From NCBI GenBank assembly GCA_018873245.2, contig JAEMBT020000004.1, positions 11,974,418 to 12,038,417 of the forward strand: a stretch of 64,000 nucleotides of DNA, in the 5' to 3' direction. How positions within the stretch are numbered: the stretch's first letter is position 1; every line of letters starts with the position of its first letter. The notes beneath the pieces were generated by a model. The model was given only the letters and a program-made list of their open reading frames with translations, was not told the DNA's origin and ran no database searches. Positions 36,511 to 50,715 of this stretch are shown here, piece after piece. The DNA comes from Archegozetes longisetosus. Lineage: Eukaryota; Arthropoda; Arachnida; Sarcoptiformes; Trhypochthoniidae. The translations under genes and the position numbers were made by a program.

Positions 36511-36590
36511 TTAGGTCAAACCATAAGTAATTGCAAACTTTTTCATGTTTTATTATGAAAAAGTTTGCAATTACTTATGGTTTGACCTAA
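36511..36590. mobile_element. 80-bp perfect-palindrome mariner-type MITE
   Basis: Two 36-bp arms, TTAGGTCAAACCATAAGTAA and onward, are exact inverses separated by an 8-bp centre GTTTTATT. The element is bordered by TA on both sides, and the symmetry extends a few bases into the flanks. The TTAGGT...CATAAGTAATTGC pattern resembles mariner ends. Human MADE1, an 80-bp mariner MITE, has the same build. No mismatch between arms suggests recent insertion or hairpin-based repair. Confidence 0.85.
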
Positions 36591-37190
36591 TATTATGCAA
36601 CTGCTCAAAGAATCCACAAATGAAACTCTCAATAGTTTGGATGATAGTTCGAACCTTTTGATGTTTAGCGAGCCGCAATCGAAAGTTAGAGATGGAATGC
36701 AGAATGTAAGCTACGGCACAGTATAAATGGGCACAATTGTGTAGCAGTCCAGTCGGATTAGGGATGACATGAGAACTTTGTCAACAGACTAGTGAACAGT
36801 GGGCTCAAATGGCAATTGTAAAGTGAAGTTCTATCCGTTTAGCTAGTGTTTAAGCAGTCAAAGTTATCAGTAAGTTATAAGTTAATGTTATCATGTTATT
36901 CAGTTTACGAAACCATAAGGTTCCTGTATCTAAATGTAATAAACCAAATGGTGTCAATGGTAATAAACCAATGGATAGACTCGGTTGCCCTACAAGTTTA
37001 ATTGTAACTTGCTTAACAAAACTAAGATAAGGCACTAATATTTCTTTTATCATAAAGCTGAAGCCTTCCTTTATTCAAATGAAGTCTGACATAGGAGAAA
37101 TGTAACCGAAACCGTAAGACTGAGGTCAAGTAGGAGAAAACTGTTGCGAACAGTTGCAAATAGCAATGGGCTTCACAGCCTTATCTCTAG
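36591..37190. other. Spacer between two MITEs
   Basis: No gene, repeat arm or RNA gene was recognised. The minus-strand open frame at 36850-37053 has no family resemblance. Confidence 0.5.
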
Positions 37191-37198
37191 CACCAGAG

Positions 37199-37965
37199 TA
37201 GTGAAGAGCATTGGTCTGAAATCTTGAGCTTCAAACTCGAGCTTCTATAAGCGCAGCTCAAAATCTTTGAGCTTTGAGCTGCGCTGCTGAGCTTATGTTA
37301 AAAATTAAAATAATGAGTAGTAATCTTTGTAGCAAGTATCTATCTCAAGTTATAATGAAGTATTTGCGCAAAAATATATTAATTTGATCGTAAAGTCTGA
37401 AGAATGAATTCAAATTTCGATATCGTTGTCACTTATCAATAATTGTGAGTGTTCTGATTGTATTTCACTTTCTTGTCAAGTCATGTTGGAAACAGTTTCA
37501 AACAATAATTTTTTCTTATTTTGAATAATCATCAAAAATTATTTGAGATTATTTTATTTCGAATATAAAGAGATTTGAGCGGCGAATAGAAATAATATTA
37601 CTTTTAAGGCCTAAGACATCATTAATTCTCTCTTCAATAAACAGTTATTGCATTAAATTTCGGTTTAAAGTGAAATTTATTTTGAAAGCAATAATTCATA
37701 ATTCAGAAATGCATCTCATCATTCAATTCGATAGATCTAGTTTAAACCTGATTTGCTAACATACGAGAAGCAATTCGATAATCATTACTATTTTACAGTT
37801 AATAATGTTTTTTGCTTATTAAATAAGTCGGCTTCAAATGAGCTGAGCTCGAAGCTCGACAGCTTGAGCTTGAGCTTATAAGCTCGAAGACAGCTAAAAT
37901 TGAACTCAAAGCACAGCGCAACTCAAAGCGCAGCTCAGCTCACAGCTAGCTTATGCTCTTCACTA
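37199..37965. mobile_element. hAT-like MITE with AGCT-rich arms
   Basis: A 767-bp element has ends TAGTGAAGAGCAT and its inverse. It is flanked by CACCAGAG (37191-37198) and CATCAGAG (37966-37973), an 8-bp duplication with one difference. The subterminal arms are full of GAGCTT/GAGCTC words. The AT-rich middle has no coding sequence. The 8-bp duplication and TAGTG start fit the hAT superfamily. Confidence 0.8.
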
Positions 37966-38269
37966 CATCAGAGGACTTGAGGGACTGTGGAGAACAGAAA
38001 TTGTGATGCCTTTACGAGTGCAGCGTGTTTTCCAAATACTCAAATATTTTTGACACTAAATCTTGTCTAAGGAATTAAATCATATCAAAAGTATCATTAA
38101 TTTTTCATCATCAGCTGTCTTATTTTTTAAACTTTAAATGCAGCAGGTTAAAGTTCTTAAGAAGCTGTTTCCAGTTATATCGCTTAATTTAGGACTCAAA
38201 GTCCCGTTTTGTTTCTGACGAAGTATTTAATATGAACTCTGATAACCGTTTCAAGCGCGCTTCCAGCAT

Positions 38270-38452
38270 CGTACAAACATAAATCATACATGGCTGGACT
38301 CGTTTCAACAATACAACTTATCATATAGAGGTAGATTGGAATTCGGTATATGGTGTTGAATTTTTGAGGTGAACTTCCACCACATCAAGTATGGTCTCGA
38401 TCAACTCGTTTTACTGAAACGATTTCAACTGTGTATGACATACGTTTGTACG
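38270..38452. repeat. Short inverted-repeat element
   Basis: Diverged arms CGTACAAACATAAATCATAC (from 38270) and the inverse of CGTACAAACGTATGTCATAC (to 38452) enclose about 90 bp. The arm length is about 45 bp. No clear target duplication was found. Confidence 0.5.
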
Positions 38453-39012
38453 ACATCGGGAACCCATGGTTGCCAAAAACCTATATTAGCTTTATATATT
38501 ATCATCAGAGATAGATTTGAACTTTGATTCATTAGTCAAATGACAACTAGAAGCAACATTTTAAGAGATTTATTCTGGTATCAATTTCAAGTTGTTTGAA
38601 TTCCTTATCGCAAAGCTATACTCAATTTGCAATTTGTAGTTTTGTGTTTGATGCGCTAAACCCCAAAGTCGAGGTATCTTTGGCCAAACGAAATGGCGCC
38701 TCTCTTTGAGAAAGTTTACTGTACCTCATAGGTTATAAAAATAATCTAAATTGATTGATGGAAAGGGGTTGAGAATGCTCAAAAATCTTCGAAGTCAATT
38801 CTGACAAAAATTGTACAATACCTATATATATTTAAACGGATGTTTATCATTAAATTCTTTCCTGAATGAAAAGAAACAGTTGATTTTTTAAAGTTCCGTC
38901 AATTAATCAGATAAGATATTACTTCTAACTGTTGCTTATAAAACTAGATTTGGAATAATAAAAAAAACATTTTACCTCAGGTGCTGAACTGATTGTAAAT
39001 TCAATTATAACC
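38453..39012 (+). promoter_or_regulatory. Upstream region of the chitinase gene, with TATA box
   Basis: TATAAAA at 38937-38943 lies 70 bases before the ATG at 39013 and fits a promoter. The rest shows no gene. Confidence 0.5.
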
Positions 39013-42000
39013 ATGAATTTAATTTTTGTGTCAATCCTGTTGTGCTGTGAATTGAGTTTACTGCTAGCCGTAGACCAGAAAGTAGTTTGTTATTGGCCTA
39101 ACTGGCATATGCACGATAAGGCTGCATACCGTAACGCACCTGAAGATATTGACGCTTCGCTTTGCACTCATATCCATTACTCTTTTGCTATTCTTGATGA
39201 GCAACACGCAGCGAACCTAAGGTTGACGTCTGGCTTTGAACAGGCTTTCCATCATTAGGTCAGAGATAAAAAGTGCTTGCAGTCAAAAATTGCCTTTTGA
39301 CGCCAACTGCTTTTCTCTTTATTTATCCATGTTATTAGTTATGTATAAGCACAATTGAAACTAACGACATGTACTTTAATCGATCCCTCAATCATGTGTA
39401 TGGACATAATTTTTGAGGATTTGCTCATTCATATAAAGCTTGGTAATTTGAATCATGAAGTTTTCATACAGAAAACGACCCAATAGTCACCTAATTTTCA
39501 TTCTGCCCCTACTTTTTGATTTGCACGCTTCAGAGATTAAAGTAAATGTTTGTTAGTTTAATTGTACATTTCATCACAATTCATAACAAATGAACTGTGA
39601 CGGAATTTAGGTGGTTGGGGAGATGATGGTGGCAAGTATTCTAGAATATCTGCCAGCAGTGAAAAGCGTAAAACTTTCATCACAAATGCTATTGAATATT
39701 TGCACAAATATGGTTTCGATGGTTTGGACATTGACTGGGAATTTCCTGTTTGTTGGCTTGAAGAGTGCGGTAAAGGACATGAAGCAGATAAGACTAACTT
39801 CGCTAAATTACTTGAGGTAAAAGAATGAGTTATATCACTTCATAATAGAATCCCTTAACTAATTAAGACTTTGCAGCATATTGAGCATTTTCTGTTTCAT
39901 TAAAAATGCTTATTCAATTTGAATCACAATATCTTTCACACATCCGAATAGACGTAACTTAAATTTAATCTTCAAGAGAGAGCAAAAATACAATTGAAAG
40001 GACTGATGAAAAGTAGGATCAAATTGTTCTCCATAAAGAAAAAAGCCTAATATTTATTAAAAGAGAGCAGATAGGAAAACAAGGATTAACACAGTATTTT
40101 ACTTGTAACTTAATAATCATCGATAGCAACAAGATAAAGGCAGTTGTTATGCTAATATGCTTATGATGCGCATCTATTTGTTGCCAAACTTCATTTTTAA
40201 TTTACTTTGATTAGTTTGATATTCAATACAAAATAAGTTTCTATGATTCGTTATATTAGGCTAACATGAAGAGTATGCTATTACAACCAATCAGTCACTT
40301 TTGGTTACTACTAAAGATTTTAAGTGTATTCCCTCGTATTGCGAGACATATTGTTCCGAGTAGCTAAATTTGCAGTTTAATTGATCGTTGATTTGAAAAT
40401 TGATACAGCTTTCAAATGGTTGAATTTTCTAAAAATCATTTCGATTAAAAGCCAGAGTTTATTAATATTTGGGATGCTCAGTTTTAAAATCTGCCGAGTT
40501 GAACTCTTCAAAAAAATGTTGAATATTAGAAACATGAAGCTAGAAAGTGATTTTGTTCGATTAAATACAATTCCACAATCAAATAGGTTCCAAAATAGTA
40601 TGGAATATTTTCATTTAAAAATAATTCAGTCGATAATATGAAATTTTTTAATAGTATGAAAGATAGTATAGCATACCTCAGTGAAATGAGTGAATATTTT
40701 GAGCCTTCAATTTTATAGAAATTATGAAGCTATTAGTAAGAATAATCAATACGCATAAATGTGTGCATAGCATGTATAATCAACTCTTAATTCTAACAGG
40801 GAGCTCGAAATAGTGTTGGAAAATTTCTAGAAAGTTTCTGGAAATATTTCTATGGCCAAGAAATCTTTTTTAACGAACCTCCCATAGAAATATATGAATG
40901 TCCTATTGAAATATAATGAACCTCAGACTCATCAAACGGAATAGCATGTCTTTACAGCCATTTTAAGGAATTTATGAATAAACAACACTTAAATGCATTA
41001 AAGATTAAGTTCAAAATTAAATTAAATTGTTTAAACTTGAAGATCAATATTTGCATGTGTAAGTCATGTGTTTTATGAGCGGTTCATATATTCCTGTATG
41101 AGACTCATATACTTTAATGTGAGGTTCATATATTATTATGGGAGGTTAATATATTTCTATGAGGGGTTCATTAAAGAAAATTTCTCGATTTTTGACGAGA
41201 AATTTTCTTTTTACAACACTAGCTCGAACAACATTCTCACCTTTTTATGGCCCATATTTTCTTACTACATGTGTATTTAAATACTGACTATTGTATAATC
41301 AGTATTTAACAATGAAAATAAGCATCAAATTTAAATCTTAGTCGTGGTCTCACATTTGCAGTCGAAACAGTTCAAACTATTTTCAGTTTCTGCGATGCTT
41401 CTTTTGTATTAACTGTTAATCTAACTTAAAATGCAAAGATTGTCAAACTTTTAATCTTTATGTTAGAAATGATAGACTGAAATAAAGAATATTATTTGCA
41501 GGAACTTCGAACAGAATTCGATAAACAGAGCCCAAAACTATCACTTTCAACTGCAGTGAAGTCTAGTCAGTCAGAGATTCCTGATCAAGCATATGATTAC
41601 AATGCTTTAGGAAAGTACGTACAGATAAGAACTTTGTCTTCATTCGCACATTCAATAGTTAGTCAACCAAAGTATTACTTTATTAACAGATATGTAGATT
41701 ATATAAATGTGATGACATATGACAATCGCGAGGCCCAAGATAACAGGACTAGTCATCATTCATCTTTTGCGGACTCTAAAGCAGCCGTCGAATACTATCA
41801 TAAGAAAGGAGTTCCAAAAGAAAAATTATTGATTGGCGTTCCATTCTATGGCCATAGTTTCATTTTGAAAGATCCCAAAGATCACGGAATGGGTGCTCCA
41901 AGTACTGGACGGGGAACTGGAGACCAAGGAGGTAGTATTTATTGGGAAATTTGCCTAAATGTCAAGACTCACGGTTGGGTTAAAGGACAAGTCAATGGAC

Positions 42001-42288
42001 ACGATCCCTATGCTTACCATCAAAACCAATGGATCGGATATGACGACCCAAATCAAGCCTATCAGTAATGCTAAATATTTATATGACTACCACATTTTCA
42101 TGTCTTATTTCACTAACAGAAAGAGTAAATTCAGTAAGGAGAATGGTTATGGAGGTGTTCTTATATGGGAAATAAGTCAAGACGACGTCCATCAGAAGTG
42201 CTGCAAAGTTGCGTATCCTATGCTCAAAGCTATCAATTACGGACTTTTTGGTACTGGTCAGAATCCTGAGACTTATGGGTGTGAATAA
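39013..42288 (+). CDS. GH18 chitinase, 5' junction unresolved (possible pseudogene)
   Basis: The first exon starts at 39013 with a signal peptide (LIFVSILLCCELSLLLAV) and the GH18 first strand VVCYWPNWHMHDKAAYR. Well-joined exons follow: 39611-39816, 41502-41614, 41690-42064 and 42120-42288. They contain the catalytic DGLDIDWEFP (with the acid Glu), DYINVMTYD, KLLIGVPFYGHSF and GYGGVLIWEIS, ending at TAA. The link from the first exon to 39611 fails: after HYSFAILDE the frame meets TAG at 39256-39258. Family-like residues (VRDKKCLQSKI) follow it, but I find no donor that supplies the expected phase. So either a short exon is missed or this copy is damaged. It hydrolyses chitin if intact. No chitin-binding domain is seen. 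Confidence 0.75.
40811..41221. mobile_element. hAT-like MITE in the chitinase intron
   Basis: A 411-bp element has ends TAGTGTTGGAAAATTTC and the inverse of TAGTGTTGTAAAAAGAAAAT. It is flanked by GCTCGAAA (40803-40810) and GCTCGAAC (41222-41229), an 8-bp duplication with one difference. The arms contain short tandem units built on GAACCTCCCATAGAAATATAT-like words. It lies in the 1.7-kb intron 39817-41501, whose remaining part shows nothing recognisable. Confidence 0.8.
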
Positions 42289-44214
42289 TTATAATAAATT
42301 GAATATAAACAGCAATTACGTTTAATGTTTGTCAATAAGTTTTAATGAGTGTGGCGTCAAATTGTGCCGACAATAATGTCATCAATTTGAAATGTAACCA
42401 TTTATAATAAAAGCTTTTTAATTTGGTTCTTAATCACGAAAGAAATCAGTTTTGGATAATTTATATAGTTATTTGTTTGCTTATGTTAAGATTCAATTAA
42501 GTCATTAGTTTAGTTTATAATAGGGAAGCTTAGGTTTGATTATATTGTGTTGACTTGAAAACGTTTAGGTCAGTTTAATCAGAAAATTCAAGTCAAGTCT
42601 GATTGGCTCTAAGTCCGTGAATATATAACCTGAATATCTAAACAATTAAATGGTCGGTCAATTTGATATAGAGTGGCCAACAACAATCTGATTCTAAGCT
42701 GGAAAAAAATAATCAAAAAGAAACCCTTTTGTATTTTTGTGAAAAGTTTGCATTCAATTTTTCATTTGTTGTTCTGTTATATTATTGTATTTTGATCAAG
42801 AATAAAGAATTTGTCAAATAATAACTCACTTAAGAGCGATCAAAGCTTCATAGAAGCAAAACGTTGCTTTAAAGCTATTTTTAGCTACAATTTATTAATA
42901 CAAACAATAGATGAGGGTTAGAATATCTATGTGGAAAGTTTAATGTCAATGTCAAATATTTGCAGTACATGAAAATAACTTTAAAAGCAAAATGACACCA
43001 ATAAATACTAGGAGAAAATGCGACGTGGAAACATGCAAAATTTTTAAATGAACTAAATGACAAGGTGTTTCGAAGAATAAACAATAGAACACAAATCACT
43101 AAAAATAAATTGATGAGAAATATCGATCACATACTAATAGAGATCAGATTTTTCCTGTTGTCGCCGTATATTTTTTTTGTATCAAAACTTTGGCAAAAAT
43201 AAAGATCTATCTGAGTCAAACAATAAGGAACCTAAATGTTTTATTGGACCGACCTTCCCAATTTGGGATACCAGCACTGGATTTCTATTAGTATTTTCCA
43301 TTAGTATTACTATTGAGTGTAATTTACAATATTACAGACGCAGTTCGACAGTAAATCTTAAAGTTTGCTCAAAGTATTTCACTGATTTTCTGTTAGATCA
43401 AGATTTGCTTTGAAAACCTTTTGTACACCAAACAGATATTCACATTTGTTTGGTTTTGGTATTGTATTCAGGCTATAACTGCTGCAGTTTTAATTATATT
43501 CAGATTCGTATTGATCTGTTGTCAGACTGTTCACTATTTTCACTATTATGTCTGTCGCTCACATTTTGAGTTATCAATTTAAAAAGAAACCGAAACTGTG
43601 ATCTCGCAAAACCATTTGTGAGTAAGTTGGCTACTGGTTTATACTTCAAGTGATACTTCATTAAAATTTTTATATTTAAAAATAGAATTCCTCTTTGTAT
43701 TCTCTTTGAGGTTGAGACAAAATGTCGAGCCTATTGCTTTTAGCCAGATTTTCGGAAGCATAAAGAAGAACAACAAAAACTTAACAGAGAACACAAATAT
43801 TCGATCGAAAATAATGAGGTTCCGAAAGCTGACAATCGAACTCAGTATTTGTAGATAATTCATTTTTTATACGCAATAAGTGACATTGTTGCGTCAAGTG
43901 ATGATGCGCACCAACAATACTTTATGAGTTTAAGTTAAGGTTAATTTTTACGATTTTGAAATAAAGCCTTGGCTTGAGCTGAAAAAGTTTGTCAACTTTT
44001 TCATACGATAAAAGGTTTGTTTGAGTAAAGAGAAAAAGATGGCACCAAAGGTATCAAAACTGACTAAATTTTTCTTTTATTAATCTGTTTGTTTTTGTGT
44101 TAAATAAAAACTTTTGATCAAAACTAATCAAAGTTATATTTTTGTCAATTTAATAATTAATTAGCTTTAAAAAAACTTTTGCTAATAATAATAATTTATT
44201 ATTTACCATAAGAT
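42289..44214. other. 1.9-kb intergenic region, nothing recognised
   Basis: AT-rich with scattered short open frames on both strands (for example 42881-43099 minus and 43177-43413 plus). None has plausible composition or family resemblance. No inverted or tandem repeats of note. Confidence 0.55.
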
Positions 44215-45322
44215 ATGATACAAAATGACAATAATTCAAACGATATTATGAAAAGAGAAGCAGAAAATGAAAAAGAACTGGTATTTAGTATTCAATCATT
44301 TCTTATTTAATTCTAATTGTTTTAAACCTTATTATGAAATTTGACTTTAATTAAAGGGAAACAAACACTTCAAGAGTGGAGACATAGACTCAGCCATTCA
44401 GTGTTATTCAAAAGCCATAAAACTGTTTTCATCGAATCCAGTCTTTTATTGCAATCGTTCGATCGCTTACCTCAAAATGGGATTGTAAGCAAACAATTAA
44501 TTAACTATGCATCAATTGCATACATTTTTAAAATCAACTATTGATTCGTGTTTAGAGCAATTGAAGCAGAAAATGATTGCAACCTGGCTATTGATTTGGA
44601 CAACAACTACGTCAAAGGATATTACAGAAGAGGGCTGGCTAGAAAAAAGTTGCATCGATTCGCCTTAGCTCTCAATGACTTTAATTGTGTTTTGAAATTA
44701 GAACCAAATAATAAAGAAGCAAAACGAGAAATCGATTCTATCCAAAGTCTTATTAAGTCAAAGGCTGTCATTGATATCAAACCCATTAATAAAGAAATTG
44801 AGTTTCAATCAAATAAGCCACTGGTTCGTATTCCTATTACTGAAGATAATTCTCTAAAAATCAGTGAAGTTGAAGTCAAATTACCCCAAAATGTGCCAAA
44901 AACTTATTATCAGTTCGAGTACGATTGGCGTCAACTAGTAGGCGTTCAATCAATTCAATTAAGGCTTAAATATCTAGAAATGATTGGTACCGATAAGATT
45001 AAAAGTTTATTCACGTCTACGTTTGAGCCACAAATGATGTCAGACATAATCACCACTGTTTCAAACTCTAGTGATTCCAATTTTATAGTTGATATATTGA
45101 TTCAGATGAAAAGAATTACTCGCTTCGAAACACTCGTTCTGTTTCTCTCTGATGCTGATAAGCAAAGTAAGACTTAAACCTCTTAACTGACAAGTTTGTT
45201 AAACTGATTAGATGTTTATTCATTTTTCTTTCGCAGTCCTGAGGTCAGTAATCAAACGATTGAAAAGCGAAAACTTTCCAGAAGATAAAATATCAGAAAT
45301 TTCAAACCTATATCTAATTTAA
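44215..45322 (+). CDS. RPAP3: RPAP3-like TPR protein (short form)
   Basis: Exons 44215-44280, 44357-44484, 44556-45166 and 45237-45322 join in phase to 296 residues. Residues about 20-120 form a TPR domain ([73 protein letters not shown]). Residues about 180-290 match the RPAP3 C-terminal domain ([32 protein letters not shown]). RPAP3 links HSP90 to the R2TP complex, which assembles RNA polymerases and PIKK kinases. Human RPAP3 has 665 residues and two TPR domains; here only one is encoded between the N-terminus and the C-terminal domain. It could also be a SPAG1-related paralogue, but the C-terminal domain favours RPAP3. Confidence 0.85.
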
Positions 45323-45897
45323 CTTGAATTTTGTGAAAGTTAAGCACGAAAGATAACACAAGAGGTATGCAACAACGATAAACTTTTACACATCTCCCAC
45401 ACTCAAACTAATGATTTGATACGATTGTGATCATGAAGTGATATATTCCTACCAGCACCTAATCTTTTCACAAATGATGAATAAATTTTTGTTGTAAAAA
45501 CATTTAAATTTATTAAAGCAAATTAAGTTCACATATTTGTAAATCGTATGGAATAATCAATGGATTGTTTATACTAAGAATAATATTTATAATTATTTAA
45601 ATAAGGTTTACTCAATTAGGATAAGGATTTAAAATACTAAGAACAAGGGCTAGAATTAACACTTTGATTAAACTGTACATTAAATGATATTTGTTTGAAT
45701 CGAACTGAGATAAACGTTACAGTTATAGTAATCAATATATATAGTATTTATATTTACTCGAATCGAATATAATCTGACATAATCTGTTAGGACTGTATTA
45801 ATGCATATGAAAATTTTTTTATCGATTTGAGCTAATCGTGTACCTTAGTGTCAAAAGTGTCCGATTATTACTGTTATAACAATAATGGTAGACATAT
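45323..45897. other. Convergent spacer between RPAP3-like and RAB7 stop codons
   Basis: 575 bp containing the two 3' UTRs, with AATAAATTT near 45480 as a plausible RPAP3 poly(A) signal. Nothing else is seen. Confidence 0.5.
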
Positions 45898-48298
<2,401 letters not shown>

Positions 48299-49448
48299 TT
48301 ATTTGATCTGATCAACAATTCAAAATAATATTAAACTAATTTTACTTAAAATAAATAAATGGCCAGAAATTAGTGCTTAATGTTGTGATTGTGTCAAATT
48401 AATAGTCTTTTAGTGATGTGTCATATGATCGCAAAACTGCCCACAATTACAATAATGAAAGACTAAACAAAAAACTGTAAGAAATGGCGCAGTTATGAGA
48501 CCTCATACACAAATTACGTCACATTATGATCGTCATTACAAACATATGAGTCATTGCAAGTTTAAAAAACTTTCGAAGTCATCAAATTTTTTATCAGATC
48601 TAAAGTTTCGGAAAGTTTTCAAGTTGGAGTCTGGAGTCCCACCTTACATTTACTTCAAATTTTTAGTCTAGATTTTCAAACAGTTTATCAAGTGAAGTAT
48701 AACATTTTTCAAATTCTGACTACATTTGGATTATTTAGTATTTTTGAAATATAGTTCAATTAAGGTTTGAACCAGTGGTAACAGATGTTAAGGCTTAAAA
48801 ACAAGTTGTTTAACATTAGATGAGAATTAAAGTTATGAAAATTTGTTGTGATGGTTATGATAATCTATCAAATTGATGTTTTTATCAGCCAAAACAAAAT
48901 CATATTTCAGTAGTAACACAAACTTTTAAACAAGAGCAATATTAATAAAATGAAATTTAACAAGATTAACTGATACGTTAACCAATTTGAAATTACTTCA
49001 GGCTTATCTTTATTGATGTTTTATTAGACTGTGATGTTGCGCAAGCAAGTTAGGATCCAATGGATGCTTAGATATTAAATTTTAGGTTTTTATGTCGTCA
49101 AACTATGTCGGAAAAACAAAATATGACGATCAAAAATTGAAAATTCATTTATGCTATTAAATTAACGACTTTTTATTTAGTTTTTTACATATTTCAAGAA
49201 TGGTATGATATTGATTGAATTATTTTAGCATAACTTTGGTCGCATGTAAAAAATTATAAATAACAATAATAAATAACAATAATTAATACATGCCAAACTG
49301 ACAAATCAATTAAAAATTTTTTTATAAGCGTTTGTATCAAATCAGAACCTCTTCAGCCATATTCGAAATATTAATTAAATACGTAGCTCAATATTAAGTA
49401 TATGTAAAACAATCGTTAAATTTAAAACGAGATTTTGGAAGCAACTGA
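48299..49448. other. RAB7 upstream region, nothing recognised
   Basis: 1.15 kb between the RAB7 start and the stop of the next minus-strand gene. It presumably holds the RAB7 promoter and first untranslated sequence. No coding sequence or repeat is evident. Confidence 0.5.
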
Positions 49449-50715
49449 TCAATAATCATCTCTTTTGAGTTCTATGTATTTGTAATTTGGTTTTACGCAC
49501 ACAGTTTTCCATAGCCTGTGCGATAGTGAGACCACAATACATATTGCAATTTGTAAAGAATACAGGGCAGAAACAAAACAAATTCCGATACTAGAAGTAG
49601 GAAAATAAGTTAATCTTAATAATGTCAAGTCCAATGTAATCTGGTGTAAGTTCCATTTTTGAATATAACCAACTAATACTCACTTCATATCAATGTAGAC
49701 TTCGGAACAATCGTCAGGAATTAGTATAGCTTCAAAAAACAAAGTTGAGTGACATATAGTGGTGAGAGTCAGTTGAGAACCATATATGAGAGCAATAGTT
49801 GCAAAAAGAAGTGATAAAAGGTAGATAATATAACTGCGATTACTGACTGAACAACGTATCCATTGGTTGTAAATTACAACTCCCGAATTGTTTGACGGAA
49901 GTACTTCTGACTCGCTTTTTCTTACTATTATGACTAAAATCAAAGCTATAGTTGTGAATAATATTAGAACAAAATTTTCACTGAATAGAATTTCAAGATA
50001 GGGAACCACTTCTAGTTCGAACACACATCTAATTAAAAGATCAAATTCAAAAATTATTCGTCGTTTCAAAAGCTCAACGTTTAAATGAGTCAATTAAATG
50101 GCCAAAAACTGTCGAACACTTACATTAGAACTATTAGTGACGATACAGTCCATGAAAGAAAGAACTAATAGAAAATTATTGTTAGAATATTCTGAAAAAG
50201 AACAAAGTTTTTAGACTTACTTTGGTTTGTTTTAGCTGATTGTTATCGCAATAGTATTTGGAAACACAATATATAAGTGTTGGCAAGACAATGAATAATG
50301 AGACTAAAGTAGCTATCGGTCCAATTGAGGCACTGGTTAACAGTAGAATCAATAGAATAGGTGGCAGTGCTATTTGAAGATCAAGACTTCGGGCACCCCT
50401 TCCATCGCAATACGGATAACGAATTCTATCGCCAATTGTTTTAAACATCGATTTTATTAGACTACTCGGGACTGAATCACAACGAATTAACCTGAATATG
50501 AATCAAATTAAATGACGATTAATATGTCAATGAATAATAACAATATTGATGTTAGTGTCAAACCTGTCAACTGTTTCATCAATAGCTTCACAATTACAAC
50601 AAATTGTCAGTAAATGAGATTTAATGCCGTTTTCGTTATAGTATTCGCAACAACACAATATATTGTTTAAATTTTGAATCTCGGAATTAGTGCCGCATCC
50701 GAAACCATTTGACAT
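49449..50715 (-). CDS. ZDHHC23-like membrane protein lacking the DHHC cysteine-rich domain
   Basis: Minus-strand exons 50715-50564, 50491-50221, 50164-50124, 50028-49684 and 49590-49449 join in phase to 316 residues. The N-terminus (ILCCCEYYNENGIKSHLL, then CNCEAIDETVDR) and the IGDRIRYPYCDGRGAR segment match ZDHHC23. So do the membrane spans and the post-catalytic SQLTLTTICHSTLFFEAIL. ZDHHC23 is about 409 residues with the DHHC-CRD between spans two and three. Here that stretch, inside one continuous exon, reads VLPSNNSGVVIYNQWIRCSV. The zinc cysteines and the DHHC motif are gone, leaving only a remnant of the following W-I-C part. It should therefore lack S-acyltransferase activity. A frameshift is unlikely as the frame is open throughout. 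Confidence 0.8.

Noticed and set aside
37250-37930. GAGCTT/GAGCTC runs as a CRISPR-like or satellite array
   Set aside because: Units are not regular, and the runs lie inside a defined hAT-like MITE with target duplications.
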